Of a stretch of 64,000 bases of DNA, positions 41,055-49,647 are shown piece after piece. Numbering within the stretch: the stretch's first letter is position 1; each line of letters begins with the position of its first letter. The notes beneath the pieces are model-generated. The model had not been told where the DNA came from. It worked only from the letters and a program-made list of their open reading frames with translations, and made no database searches. Origin of the DNA: Brevibacillus sp042683565 (GTDB lineage: Bacteria; Bacillota; Bacilli; Brevibacillales; Brevibacillaceae); assembly GCF_042683565.1 (NCBI RefSeq), contig NZ_JBHUJW010000023.1, positions 269,340 to 333,339 of the forward strand, in the 5' to 3' direction. The position numbers and the translations under genes are program-made.

Positions 41055-42245
41055 TTACTCAAATGGTACGTACTTTCCGTCTTTTGCCACAACGACGACG
41101 GCATCCCCGATCGGATTGCGCTTCTCGTCAAAGGAAAGCTTGCCGGATACGCCCGAGAAGTCTTTCAGTTTGGCCAGCTGGTTTCTCAGTTCTTCGCGGT
41201 CTGCCTTGCCTGCTGCCAGCAAGGATTGGGACATGATGTAGAGAGAGTCGTACGCTTGTGCTGCAAATTGGTCAGGCTTTTTGTTGTATTTGGCTTCAAA
41301 TGCTTTTACGAAGGATTGCACTTTCTCGTCTTGCTTCTCAGGGCTGAAAGGAGTGGCCACGATCAGACCATCTGCAGCCGGTCCAGCGATTTCAAACACT
41401 TTCGGGTTGTTGAAGCCGTTGCCGCCCAGAATCGTTCCCTGGAAGCCGAGTTCGCGGGCTTTTTTCACGATCATGGAGCCTTCTTTGTACAGGGCGGACA
41501 CGAGCAGGGCATCCGGATTGGACTGTTTCAGCTTGGTCAACTGTGCGGAGAAGTCGACGTCGCCGTTGGAGAAAGTTGCTTCGCCCGTAACTTCCAGACC
41601 CAATTTTTCCGCTGTAGCTTTCATCACTTTGTAGCCGTTCACGGAGAAGTCGTCGTTGGCCGCGTAGATCAGCGCTACTTTTTTCAGGCCCTTCTTCTCG
41701 ACTGCCGCTTTCATCGCAGTAGGAATCGCGATCGATTCAGGCAAGGAGTTGCGGAATACGTATTCGCCGATATCGTTGATGCCCTCGGATGTGTTGGAGA
41801 TCCCGAAGATCGGCACTTCCGCTTCGTTGGCGACCGGACCCGCCGCAAACATTTCACCGGAGAGCGTAGGTCCGATAATCGCGACGACATTGTCCTGATT
41901 GATCAGCTTATTTACGGCGTTGATCGCTCCTTCTTTCTCACCGCCAGAATCTTCAAACTTCAATTCGATCTTGAGTTTTCCTTTGTTCGCTTCGTTCAGC
42001 TCACTCTGCGCCAGCTCCAGACCTGCTTTTTGCGCTTCGCCGTAGGCTGCGCCTGACCCGGACAAAAATCCAACCACGCCGATCAGCGCCGTAAATTCTC
42101 CACTGCCCTCTTGTGTTGCCGGTGCTGGTGTCGAACCGCCTTGGCTTGCTGGGGGTGCCGCATTGTTGCCGCTGGAACAGCCGACCATCAAGACGGCGCC
42201 CAATGAAATTGTTGCCAGTGACTTCAGTAAACGAAATCCTTTCAT
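41055..42245 (-). CDS. livJ: Branched-chain amino acid-binding lipoprotein LivJ/LivK-like
   Basis: The 396-residue precursor has a lipoprotein signal (MKGFRLLKSLATISLGAVLMVGC) with the lipidated Cys at 23, then a Ser/Pro/Thr-rich linker. A periplasmic-binding fold of the Leu/Ile/Val type follows: IGVVGFLSGSGAAYGEAQKAGLELA, VVAIIGPTLSGEMFAAGP, and KKVALIYAANDDFSVNGY. It captures the substrate outside the membrane and delivers it to LivHM. The ATG at 42245 follows AAGGGAGGA. It is first in the operon. The 267-base upstream region holds AT-rich sequence but no promoter I could fix. Confidence 0.92.
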   Translation of the reverse strand: MKGFRLLKSLATISLGAVLMVGCSSGNNAAPPASQGGSTPAPATQEGSGEFTALIGVVGFLSGSGAAYGEAQKAGLELAQSELNEANKGKLKIELKFEDSGGEKEGAINAVNKLINQDNVVAIIGPTLSGEMFAAGPVANEAEVPIFGISNTSEGINDIGEYVFRNSLPESIAIPTAMKAAVEKKGLKKVALIYAANDDFSVNGYKVMKATAEKLGLEVTGEATFSNGDVDFSAQLTKLKQSNPDALLVSALYKEGSMIVKKARELGFQGTILGGNGFNNPKVFEIAGPAADGLIVATPFSPEKQDEKVQSFVKAFEAKYNKKPDQFAAQAYDSLYIMSQSLLAAGKADREELRNQLAKLKDFSGVSGKLSFDEKRNPIGDAVVVVAKDGKYVPFE

Positions 42246-42460
42246 CGAAAAATCCTCCCTTAATTTTATGAATCTTTCTAAAATACTGGAATATATGAAT
42301 TTTAATCAATCAAAAGCGAAAACGCAAACAATTTTCTCACAGTAAACTTTGTTTTTTGCTAAACGATCGCTCATCATTTATATACGATTGTCGCTTTTTG
42401 GCAATTTCCTTTGTTGATCCGGCATCTCGGGAAGGCGGGGCATTTCCCTTTCACGCACAC

Positions 42461-42491
42461 GAAAAAGCGGCATCCCCGGGGAGATGCCGCT
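42461..42491 (-). terminator. Terminator of trxA
   Basis: On the minus strand AGCGGCATC (42491-42483) pairs with GATGCCGCT (42474-42466) around TCCCCGGG, and TTTTTC follows. Confidence 0.85.
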
Positions 42492-42512
42492 GCCTATACT
42501 GACCTTATGCTA

Positions 42513-42830
42513 TTACAAATGTTTGCCAACGGTTGCCATCAGCGCTTCTTTTGGCTGGAAGCCGATGACTTTGTCCACTGGCTGACCGTCCTTGAACACG
42601 ATCAGGGTCGGGATGGACATGACGCCAAAGCGTCCGGCAGAGTCTGGATTGTCATCCACGTTTACCTTCACGATTTTGAGCTTGGAGCCGACTTCTTTAT
42701 CAATTTGCTCCAGAACAGGCGCGATCATTTTGCAAGGGCCGCACCAGGGAGCCCAGAAATCAACGAGAACTGTACCGCCTTGCTCGACTTCCTGGGAGAA
42801 ATTTTGGTCAGTACCGTTTACAATCGCCAT
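42513..42830 (-). CDS. trxA: Thioredoxin
   Basis: The 105-residue protein is a canonical thioredoxin with the active site WCGPC (Cys30, Cys33) and the cis-proline region SIPTLIVFKDG. It reduces protein disulfides, for example in ribonucleotide reductase, with electrons from thioredoxin reductase. The ATG at 42830 follows AAGGAGGT. A promoter and a terminator flank the gene, so it can be transcribed alone, although it follows etfA in the same direction as in B. subtilis. Confidence 0.97.
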   Translation of the reverse strand: MAIVNGTDQNFSQEVEQGGTVLVDFWAPWCGPCKMIAPVLEQIDKEVGSKLKIVKVNVDDNPDSAGRFGVMSIPTLIVFKDGQPVDKVIGFQPKEALMATVGKHL

Positions 42831-42880
42831 GAGCCGTTACCTCCTTGAATTCAATTACGGAAAAAGGTTCCACACGCATC

Positions 42881-42909
42881 AGTATATCATCCAAACCTGA
42901 AAATGACTA
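42881..42909 (-). promoter_or_regulatory. Candidate sigma-A promoter of trxA
   Basis: On the minus strand TAGTCA (42909-42904), 17 bases and TATACT (42886-42881) precede trxA by about 50 bases. The -10 box is good and the -35 box moderate. Confidence 0.5.
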
Positions 42910-43067
42910 CGGCGCCGAACACTTTCCACGCACTCCATCAGGCAATAGTCTGTCCAGCCAGGTGCCTCTCCCATTCACCCCGCCGAAAGCGTACTCCGTC
43001 CGGGCAGAAACCTTGGCTGTGCCACCCCTTCGCTGCAAGGCCCGATCAGTCCGCATCCTCCCGCTGC

Positions 43068-43094
43068 AAAAAAAGCGCCCGAAATAACGGGCGC
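43068..43094 (-). terminator. Terminator of the fadB-etfBA operon
   Basis: On the minus strand GCGCCCG and CGGGCGC form a perfect 7-bp stem with a 6-base loop, followed by seven T. It is 26 bases after etfA. Bases 42910-43067 between it and the trxA promoter show no feature. Confidence 0.85.
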
Positions 43095-43119
43095 CTGACT
43101 TGCTTTTCCTGCCGGTTCA

Positions 43120-44079
43120 CTACACCAGCACTTTTTTGAATTCAGCCGTCAAGAGCGGCACTACTTCAAACAGATCGCCGACAATGCCGTAGTCTGCTAC
43201 CTGGAAGATCGGCGCTTCCGGATCTTTGTTGATCGCTACGATGACCTTGGAGCTGGACATCCCGGCCAAGTGCTGAATCGCACCGGAAATGCCGCACGCG
43301 ATGTACAGGTCAGGGGTAACTACCTTCCCGGTCTGACCGATCTGCATGGAGTAATCGCAATAGTCGGCATCGCATGCGCCGCGGGATGCGCCCACAGCCG
43401 CACCAAGCACGTCAGCCAGCTCATACAGCGTGTTGAATCCTTCCGCACTCTTTACGCCGCGGCCGCCGGAGACGATGATTTTCGCCTCGGACAGGTCCAC
43501 TTTGCCGCTCGTCTTGCGCACGACTTCTTTCACGATGGAACGCAGGTCCTTGATTTCCAGCTCCACCGGAACCACAGTAGCAGTCTTGGACGCATCTGCC
43601 TGCCCCGGCGCAATATTGTTGGGGCGTATAGTAATGAAAGTTTTTCCATCAACAAATTTACGTTGTTGAAAAGCTTTTCCGGCATAGATCGGGCGAACGA
43701 ATACCGGACCTGCTTCCACACTGATGACATCAGAGACGAGACCGTAGCCGAGACGGGCTGCCACCCGCGGTGCTACATCGCGGCCGATCGCCGTATGGCC
43801 GAGAACGACCGCATCCGGATTGGCCAGCTCGATCAGCTGTGTCAATGCCTGGGAATACGCATCCGGGGTGTATTGGGCAAGTGCGCTGTTATCTGAAGTA
43901 TACACGGTGCCCGCGCCGTGATGTCCGAGCGTTACTGCCAGTTCAGCAGCGTTTGCGCCAAATACCGCTGCCACTACTTCTCCGCCTTCTGCCAATGTTT
44001 GCGCTGCAGCCAAAGCCTCCAGCGACACGTTGCGAAGCTGTCCGTCACGTACTTCTGCCAATACCAGTACCTTTTTCAT
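43120..44079 (-). CDS. etfA: Electron transfer flavoprotein alpha subunit
   Basis: The 319-residue protein has the C-terminal FAD-binding signatures VGASRGACDADYCDYSMQIGQTGKVV, PDLYIACGISGAIQHLAGM and VIVAINKDPEAPIF. With EtfB it accepts electrons from acyl-CoA dehydrogenases and passes them toward the quinone pool. The ATG at 44079 follows GGAGAGGA. It is the last gene of the fadB-etfB-etfA block. It is distinct from FixB at 3402-4433; the two paralogues likely serve different donors or acceptors. Confidence 0.96.
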   Translation of the reverse strand: MKKVLVLAEVRDGQLRNVSLEALAAAQTLAEGGEVVAAVFGANAAELAVTLGHHGAGTVYTSDNSALAQYTPDAYSQALTQLIELANPDAVVLGHTAIGRDVAPRVAARLGYGLVSDVISVEAGPVFVRPIYAGKAFQQRKFVDGKTFITIRPNNIAPGQADASKTATVVPVELEIKDLRSIVKEVVRKTSGKVDLSEAKIIVSGGRGVKSAEGFNTLYELADVLGAAVGASRGACDADYCDYSMQIGQTGKVVTPDLYIACGISGAIQHLAGMSSSKVIVAINKDPEAPIFQVADYGIVGDLFEVVPLLTAEFKKVLV

Positions 44080-44099
44080 GGATATCCTCTCCTTCTCGC

Positions 44100-44867
44100 T
44101 TAGATCACTTTCGCTTCGTTGCGCAGCAATTGGACCAGTTCAGACGCCTGGGCCGCCAGATCACCGGACAAGATGCGGCCCGCCTGTTTTTTCGGCGGCA
44201 GCGTTTGATCCACGATCTCGGTCTTGGCCTTAACCTCTGCGGCAGACAGATCCAGATCATCGGCAGAGAGGCGCTCCAACGGTTTTTTCTTCGCTTTCAT
44301 GATCCCGGGAAGGGAAGGGTAGCGCGGTTCGTTCAGACCTTGTTGGGCGGTAATCAATACCGGCAAACTCGTTTCCACTACTTCGAGGTCACCCTCTACA
44401 TCGCGCTCCACGCGTACCGACGTACCGCTTACTTCCAGTTTGACAGCAGTGGAGACGTGGTTGATGCCGAGCTCTTCGGCGAGGCGAGGCCCGCCCTGCC
44501 CTGCGCCGGAATCGACTGCCATCTGACCGCCAAGGATGATGTCAAAGCCCACTTTTTTCGCTACGGCCGCCAGCACCTTTCCGGTCGTAAATTCGTCTCC
44601 GAACAGGTCTTCGTCATCCACCAGAATCGCCTTGTCAGCGCCCATTGCCAATGCGGTGCGCAGTGCGCTTTCCGCGCGGTCCGGACCGATGCTCACGACA
44701 GTTACTTCCCCGCCGTGCTCTTCCTTCAGCTTGATCGCTTCTTCTACCGCATACTCATCGTACGGGTTGATGATGAACTCCACGCCGTCTTCGGAAATTT
44801 TTCCGTTTTGGATGACGATTTTTTCTTCTGTATCAAACGTTTGCTTCAACACAACCAGAATATTCAT
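44100..44867 (-). CDS. etfB: Electron transfer flavoprotein beta subunit
   Basis: The 255-residue protein starts MNILVVLKQTFDTEEKIV and has the ETF beta segments INPYDEYAVEEAIKLKEEHGGEV and IILGGQMAVDSGAGQGGPRLAEELG. It binds AMP and the surface used by acyl-CoA dehydrogenases. The ATG at 44867 follows GAGGGCAA-type ribosome sequence. It lies 42 bases downstream of fadB and 20 bases upstream of etfA, as in the B. subtilis fad operon. Confidence 0.96.
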   Translation of the reverse strand: MNILVVLKQTFDTEEKIVIQNGKISEDGVEFIINPYDEYAVEEAIKLKEEHGGEVTVVSIGPDRAESALRTALAMGADKAILVDDEDLFGDEFTTGKVLAAVAKKVGFDIILGGQMAVDSGAGQGGPRLAEELGINHVSTAVKLEVSGTSVRVERDVEGDLEVVETSLPVLITAQQGLNEPRYPSLPGIMKAKKKPLERLSADDLDLSAAEVKAKTEIVDQTLPPKKQAGRILSGDLAAQASELVQLLRNEAKVI

Positions 44868-44909
44868 GACATTGCCCTCCTCCGAAATGGCATTGCAGAA
44901 ATGAACTTG

Positions 44910-45683
44910 CTAGCGGTCAGTGAAAACCGGCTTGCGTTTTTCCAAAAAGGCACTTACGCCTTCCTTAGCATCTTCTGTCGTGAACGCATCGCCAAACAGC
45001 TTTGCTTCCAGTGCCAGTCCTTCTGACAGCGGCAGCTCTGCCGACCCTTGAATGGCAGTCAGCGCCAGCTTCAGTGTCACTGCGCTCTTGCTCGCGATCG
45101 CACTCGCCAGCTTTTTGGCTTCCTCCAGCAGCTGCTCCGCCGGATAAACCGCTTCCACGAGTCCGATGCGCAAAGCCTCCTCGCCGCCGATCATCTCGGA
45201 TGTGAGGATCAACTGTGTCGCTTTGCCCCGGCCGACGAGACGCGGCAAACGCTGCGTACCGCCGTATCCCGGAATCAGCCCCAGGTTCAATTCAGGCAAG
45301 CCCAGCTTGGCTTCGTGGGCAGCGAGTCGTATGTGGCAAGCCATCGCCAGCTCCAGTCCTCCGCCCAGGCAAGCGCCGTTGATGGCGGCAATGATTGGCT
45401 TCGGAAACTTTTCGAGGCGATCAAACAGCGCTTGACCGCTTTTCGACAACGCTTCGGCATCCGCCGCTTTAAGTCCGGTAAATTCCTTGATATCCGCTCC
45501 CGCAACAAAGAAGCGCCCTTCTCCGGTCAAAACGATCACTTTGATCTGCTCGTCTCGTTCCCATTGATCCAACAGCTCATTTAGCTGCGCGAGCACAGGC
45601 TGGCCCAGCGCATTGGCAGGCGGGTTGGTGATGGTGGCTACGGCGACGCGATCTGTGATCTGCACATTCCAACGCGAATCCAT
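44910..45683 (-). CDS. fadB: Enoyl-CoA hydratase (FadB)
   Basis: The 257-residue crotonase-fold protein has the oxyanion and active-site segments VAGADIKEF, NGACLGGGLELAMACHIRLAA, and LGLPELNLGLIPGYGGTQRLPRLVG with both catalytic Glu. It hydrates trans-2-enoyl-CoA in beta-oxidation. It is the small single-function FadB of Bacilli, not the large E. coli fusion. The ATG at 45683 follows GGGGGGAGAG. A TetR-type palindrome at 45768-45785 lies in its upstream region, so it may have its own regulated promoter. Confidence 0.93.
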   Translation of the reverse strand: MDSRWNVQITDRVAVATITNPPANALGQPVLAQLNELLDQWERDEQIKVIVLTGEGRFFVAGADIKEFTGLKAADAEALSKSGQALFDRLEKFPKPIIAAINGACLGGGLELAMACHIRLAAHEAKLGLPELNLGLIPGYGGTQRLPRLVGRGKATQLILTSEMIGGEEALRIGLVEAVYPAEQLLEEAKKLASAIASKSAVTLKLALTAIQGSAELPLSEGLALEAKLFGDAFTTEDAKEGVSAFLEKRKPVFTDR

Positions 45684-45767
45684 TTCTCTCCCCCCAAACG
45701 GTATCTCTTTACGAAAAACTTCTCACAAACAGAAGTCCCTTTCAAAAAGGCTGGTTTCCTTTTTCAA

Positions 45768-45785
45768 ACTGAGCGAACGCTCGGT
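45768..45785. promoter_or_regulatory. Palindrome upstream of fadB, candidate repressor site
   Basis: ACTGAGCG-AA-CGCTCGGT is an 18-base near-perfect inverted repeat (one mismatched pair) 85 bases upstream of fadB. It differs from the FadR-type box at 46462-46481, so a second TetR-like regulator may bind it. Role is inference. Confidence 0.4.
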
Positions 45786-45838
45786 CTCTCATCATCATTG
45801 TAACAAAGCTGGCCATGCAAAAAAAGCATTTTCTTTTA

Positions 45839-46426
45839 TCATTTTCCCTTCAAGCCGTTCAGGAAGAGGTTATGAATGGAGTCCGCGTGAGAGACAAGAT
45901 CGTACTTGCACTGTTTCATTACCCAAGATGTCGTCACTTCATCCAGCGTACCAAAAATCATTTTCCGCGCCATCCTCACATCGAGAGCGGACGAAAAAAC
46001 TCCTTTGTCCATCCCTTCCCGGATGACTTCCTCGATCAGGTCGAAGTACAGCTTCATGACGTTGCCGATGCCTTCGCTGATCTGCGGATTGGACTGGCGC
46101 AGCTCGATTTGCGTCACTCTGGCCAAATCGTGGTCCTGGGACAACTGGCTTAAATGCGCATGCACGAGAACATACAATTTTTGCTCGATGGATGATGCTT
46201 CTGCGATCTGTCTGCGGTTTGTTTCAACAAAATTGCCCATCTTTTCGTTGAACAGAGAAATCAAGATATCATCCTTGTTTTCAAAATAGAGGTATATGGT
46301 GCCGTCCGCTACCTTCGCCTCTTTTGCAATTCTGGATACCTGGGCGTTGTGATAGCCCTGCCGAGCGATGACGCGAACCGCAGCATCTATAATGGCCTGA
46401 TACTTTTCCCCCGTTTTCTTCGCCAT
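45839..46426 (-). CDS. fadR: FadR, TetR-family repressor of fatty-acid degradation
   Basis: The 195-residue protein has the TetR DNA-binding domain AQVSRIAKEAKVADGTIYLYFENKDDILISLF (about residues 28-59), close to B. subtilis FadR (YsiA) and in the same place, between lcfA and fadB. FadR leaves its operators when long-chain acyl-CoA binds, switching on beta-oxidation. The ATG at 46426 follows GGAGGT. A consensus promoter and the operator ATGAATGA-CTGT-TCATTCAT lie just upstream, which indicates self-control. Confidence 0.94.
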   Translation of the reverse strand: MAKKTGEKYQAIIDAAVRVIARQGYHNAQVSRIAKEAKVADGTIYLYFENKDDILISLFNEKMGNFVETNRRQIAEASSIEQKLYVLVHAHLSQLSQDHDLARVTQIELRQSNPQISEGIGNVMKLYFDLIEEVIREGMDKGVFSSALDVRMARKMIFGTLDEVTTSWVMKQCKYDLVSHADSIHNLFLNGLKGK

Positions 46427-46461
46427 ACATAACCTCCATCTTTACGGACAATGACAATAAA

Positions 46462-46481
46462 ATGAATGACTGTTCATTCAT
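46462..46481. promoter_or_regulatory. FadR operator
   Basis: ATGAATGA-CTGT-TCATTCAT is a perfect inverted repeat matching the B. subtilis FadR box TGAATGAMTANTCATTCA. It lies just downstream of the -10 box of fadR, where binding would block transcription. Confidence 0.85.
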
Positions 46482-46487
46482 GATCAG

Positions 46488-46515
46488 TTTATATCAGGCT
46501 GCTGATTCGTGTCAA
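46488..46515 (-). promoter_or_regulatory. Sigma-A promoter of fadR
   Basis: On the minus strand a perfect TTGACA (46515-46510), 16 bases and TATAAA (46493-46488) form a strong promoter immediately upstream of the FadR operator. Confidence 0.8.
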
Positions 46516-46570
46516 TCATGACTGCAGCATGATGGGAGATTGATTCCTACCCTTTGTCTGACCCCGTGCG

Positions 46571-46605
46571 AAAAGCCCGCTCTCCTTCACGGAAACGGGC
46601 CTTTT
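46571..46605. terminator. Terminator of lcfA
   Basis: AAAGCCCG (46572-46579) and CGGGCCTTTT pair around a 16-base loop, with A-runs and T-runs on both sides. It starts 12 bases after the lcfA stop and separates it from fadR. Confidence 0.8.
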
Positions 46606-46616
46606 GCTTGCTGCGC

Positions 46617-48320
46617 TCAGCTCGTTTTGATCTGCTCAGAATCAGCCTCGCGCCGTTGTTTGTCTTCGTCTTGCAGCTGCCGCCGAAGCACCTTGCCTAC
46701 CACCGTTTTGGGCAGCTCGGAACGAACCTCGTACTGCCGGGGAATCTTGTAGGCGGCGAGATGCTTTCGGCAGTGTGCTTCCAACTCCTCTTCGCTGACC
46801 TGCTGCCCCTCCTTGAACACGATAAATGCCTTGACCGTCTCACCTCGGTACGGGTCCGGCACGCCGATGACGGCTGCCTCCCGGATGGCCGGGTGTTCAA
46901 ACAGCACTTCCTCGACTTCGCGCGGATAAATGTTATAGCCGCCTGCGATGATCATGTCTTTTTTCCGGTCTACGATGTAAAAGTAGCCTTCTTCGTCCAT
47001 GTATCCCATGTCGCCGGTCAGCAGCCATCCGTCACGCAGGACGGCAGCCGTCTCCTCCGGCCGGTTCCAGTAGCCTTTCATCACCTGCGGCCCCTTGACC
47101 GCCAGCTCGCCAACCTCGCCCTGCGGCAGTGCCTCGCCGGTTGCGAGATCGACGATGCGACAGTCCGTATCCGGCCACGGCAACCCGATGCTGCCGGATT
47201 TGCGCCTGCCCCAGATCGGGTTGGAATGGGTCACGGGAGATGCTTCCGTCAGACCGTAGCCCTCCACGAGTTTGCCGCCCGTCAGTTCCTCGAACTTGTT
47301 CTGCACCTCGACCGGAAGCGGAGCCGAGCCGCTCACGCACGCTTCGATAGAAGACAGGTCGTGGTTTTTCAGGTCCGGATGGTTGATGAGGGCGATGTAC
47401 ATCGTCGGAGCGCCCGGAAACAGCGTCGGCCTTACTTTATCAATCATCTCCAGGATTTGCTTCACGTCGTACTTCGGAACGAGTATCATCTCGGCTGCAA
47501 TGGATATTCCCTTGTTCATGACAGTCGTCATCCCGTACACGTGAAAAAGCGGCAACGCACCAAGGATTCGCTCCCTGCCCTTTTTCAGTTTGTAGAGCAC
47601 CGCCTGGCATTGCATGGCGTTGGCGATGAGGTTGCCGTGGGTCAGCATGACGCCTTTGGCTACGCCTGTCGTCCCTCCGGTATACTGCAGGAGGGCGATG
47701 TCGTTTTCCGGATCAATCTCGGGTTTCACCGGATTGACAGCGCTTTCTTTTAATATAGGAAGAAACGGCTCAACTTCGCTGCCGTATGGGACTTGCGGAT
47801 AGTGCCCTTCTTTCTTTTGCACCAATGGGTACAGCAGTTTTTTGACAAAGGGAAGGAAATCAGCAATGCTCGTCACAATGAGTCGTTTCAGCGGCGTCGA
47901 AGCTTTTATGGCTGACACCCGCTTGTATAACCGATCAAGCGTAATGATCGTCTCTGCTCCCGAATCGTTCAGCTGGTGGATCAGCTCCCGCTCCGTGTAG
48001 AGGGGATTGGTCATGACGACGGTAGCCCCGGCAAACAAGGCTCCGTAATAGCTGATCACTGCCTGCGGCGTATTCGGCAGCATGATAGCGACTCGATCGC
48101 CCTTTTTTACGCCGCGATCAATCAAGGCGTGGGCAAATTGGTACGACATCTGCAAAAGCTCGCGATAGGTAATGCGCTTTCCCATGAAATAGATCGCATA
48201 ACTGTCCGGATAGTCTGCTGCGGACTGCTCCAGAAAAAACGTCAGCGGAAAACGGGGGTATTCCAATGACGCTGCAGTTTCGGGCGGATAATTGGCAATC
48301 CAAGGTTTGGCATTTGACAT
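46617..48320 (-). CDS. lcfA: Long-chain fatty-acid-CoA ligase
   Basis: The 567-residue adenylate-forming enzyme has the AMP-binding P-loop YTGGTTGVAKGVMLTH, the core GYGLTEASP, the hinge GWLLTGDMGYMDEEGYFYIVDRKKDMI, and the C-terminal catalytic Lys in LPKTVVGKVLRR. It activates long-chain fatty acids for beta-oxidation with ATP and CoA. The ATG at 48320 follows GGAGGGTG; the frame begins five codons earlier at 48335. Position upstream of fadR matches B. subtilis lcfA. A good sigma-A promoter lies 74 bases upstream. Confidence 0.95.
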   Translation of the reverse strand: MSNAKPWIANYPPETAASLEYPRFPLTFFLEQSAADYPDSYAIYFMGKRITYRELLQMSYQFAHALIDRGVKKGDRVAIMLPNTPQAVISYYGALFAGATVVMTNPLYTERELIHQLNDSGAETIITLDRLYKRVSAIKASTPLKRLIVTSIADFLPFVKKLLYPLVQKKEGHYPQVPYGSEVEPFLPILKESAVNPVKPEIDPENDIALLQYTGGTTGVAKGVMLTHGNLIANAMQCQAVLYKLKKGRERILGALPLFHVYGMTTVMNKGISIAAEMILVPKYDVKQILEMIDKVRPTLFPGAPTMYIALINHPDLKNHDLSSIEACVSGSAPLPVEVQNKFEELTGGKLVEGYGLTEASPVTHSNPIWGRRKSGSIGLPWPDTDCRIVDLATGEALPQGEVGELAVKGPQVMKGYWNRPEETAAVLRDGWLLTGDMGYMDEEGYFYIVDRKKDMIIAGGYNIYPREVEEVLFEHPAIREAAVIGVPDPYRGETVKAFIVFKEGQQVSEEELEAHCRKHLAAYKIPRQYEVRSELPKTVVGKVLRRQLQDEDKQRREADSEQIKTS

Positions 48321-48393
48321 GGGCACACCCTCCATCCCTAAGTGGCCTTGCCTCTCCCGTATGATCTACATTCATAAGCTCTTCCTTCTGTTT

Positions 48394-48423
48394 ATTATAT
48401 TCTTAAAATAGCTAATTTTACAA
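48394..48423 (-). promoter_or_regulatory. Sigma-A promoter of lcfA
   Basis: On the minus strand TTGTAA (48423-48418), 18 bases and a perfect TATAAT (48399-48394) precede lcfA. No clear FadR box was found beside it. Confidence 0.65.
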
Positions 48424-48529
48424 CTTTTCTCGGCGGTAATTCACAATTTCTGGAATGTCCGTTTCCTTTCCTGAACAAGCGCAACAGGAAGGTCAACCGG
48501 ACGGGCGCCTTCCTGTTCGTTCTTGCCGT

Positions 48530-49519
48530 CTATTGGGACAATGCCTGCAAGATTTGCTGATGGACCCTCTCGCGCTCCGAGCTGGGGACCAGGTGATACC
48601 AGCCAAGGATGCCGTTGTGCCAGATGCGCTCGTCCTGGCCGATGAGCGTGTCCGTGCGGAGCGCATTCGGAGTCGCATCGCCGTACGAGAGGAGCAGCGA
48701 GGCGATCTCTCCTTCTGTCAGGTCCGTCTTCACGTGATTGCCCAAAATCTCCATCAGCGAAAACGCCTTGGAATAAGCCTCGACGGTAGCCCCCTTCGCT
48801 GCCAGTGCCCTGACGATCTCCTGCTGCCGGTTGATACGCTGGTAGTCGCTGTCTTCCCTGCCCAGGTCGCTCTTGCGGAAGCGCGCGTAATCGAGCGCCT
48901 GCTCCCCTGTCAGCGTCTGCAGCCCCGGCTGCAGGTCGATGTACGTGTCGTCGCTCGGGTCGCTGTACTTCATCCGCTTTTTCACATCGACCGTGACGCC
49001 TCCCAGCTCATCGACGATTTGCCGGAAACCATCAAAATCTACCGACATATAGCGGTCGATTTTCACATCGAGAAATTTTTCCAGCGACTCCTTGACCATC
49101 CTGGGACCGCCGTACGCCATGGCGTGATTGATTTTGTCGTAGCCTTTTCCGGCGAGCTGCATGTAGCTGTCGCGCGGGATGGAGAGCAGATAGGCCGACT
49201 GCCTGGAAGGGTGAATCGCTGCCAGCATGATCGTATCCGAACGCGCGCTTTCCCCGTCACGGCTGTCCACGCCGAGCAAGAGCAGCAAAAACGGCTTCAG
49301 CGGCTCGCCGGTTGTCAGCAGATCGCGTGGCGGCAGGCTGGCAGAGGCTTGCTTGACCGCGCCTGTGCTCCCCTCGATCGGAGCGTACCATTTCGCGGTC
49401 ATCTGCTTGTACTGATAGGCAGTGTACGCCACGGTTACCAGGGCCCCGATCAACAGACACGAGAGCGTATGAAACAAGATGTTTTTCCAGTGCTTCTTCC
49501 AGAATGAGAATTGCATCAT
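48530..49519 (-). CDS. LytR-CpsA-Psr (LCP) family wall-polymer transferase
   Basis: The 329-residue protein has an N-terminal cytoplasmic stub, one membrane anchor (ILFHTLSCLLIGALVTVAYTAYQY, about residues 13-36) and an extracellular LCP domain. Conserved segments are LLLGVDSRDGESARSDTIMLAAIH, SIPRDSYMQL, DKINHAMAYGG and the arginine-rich DYARFRKSDLGREDSDYQRINRQQEIV. LCP enzymes attach teichoic acids or other polymers to peptidoglycan from lipid carriers. The ATG at 49519 follows GGGGGAGG; the frame runs upstream to 49696 over the thiolase end. It fits with the wall-polymer cluster that starts 3 kb away. Confidence 0.92.
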   Translation of the reverse strand: MMQFSFWKKHWKNILFHTLSCLLIGALVTVAYTAYQYKQMTAKWYAPIEGSTGAVKQASASLPPRDLLTTGEPLKPFLLLLLGVDSRDGESARSDTIMLAAIHPSRQSAYLLSIPRDSYMQLAGKGYDKINHAMAYGGPRMVKESLEKFLDVKIDRYMSVDFDGFRQIVDELGGVTVDVKKRMKYSDPSDDTYIDLQPGLQTLTGEQALDYARFRKSDLGREDSDYQRINRQQEIVRALAAKGATVEAYSKAFSLMEILGNHVKTDLTEGEIASLLLSYGDATPNALRTDTLIGQDERIWHNGILGWYHLVPSSERERVHQQILQALSQ

Positions 49520-49647
49520 GGCAAAAAGCCTCCCCCTATTGGCACCCCTGCCTTTGCCGCGCTCAGACAGGGACTTGCTTCCATTTTTAACAGGGGAGGC
49601 TTTCTTTAAACGTTTGGGAACTGCATTTTCATGCGGCTCACGCGCGT

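Noticed and set aside
42300..42330. CcpA (cre) site upstream of livJ
   Set aside because: AAGCGAAAACGCAA lacks the TGNAANCG core in proper palindromic form.
48359..48377. FadR box upstream of lcfA
   Set aside because: TGAATGTAGATCATAC has similar half-sites but the spacing is two bases short of the consensus.
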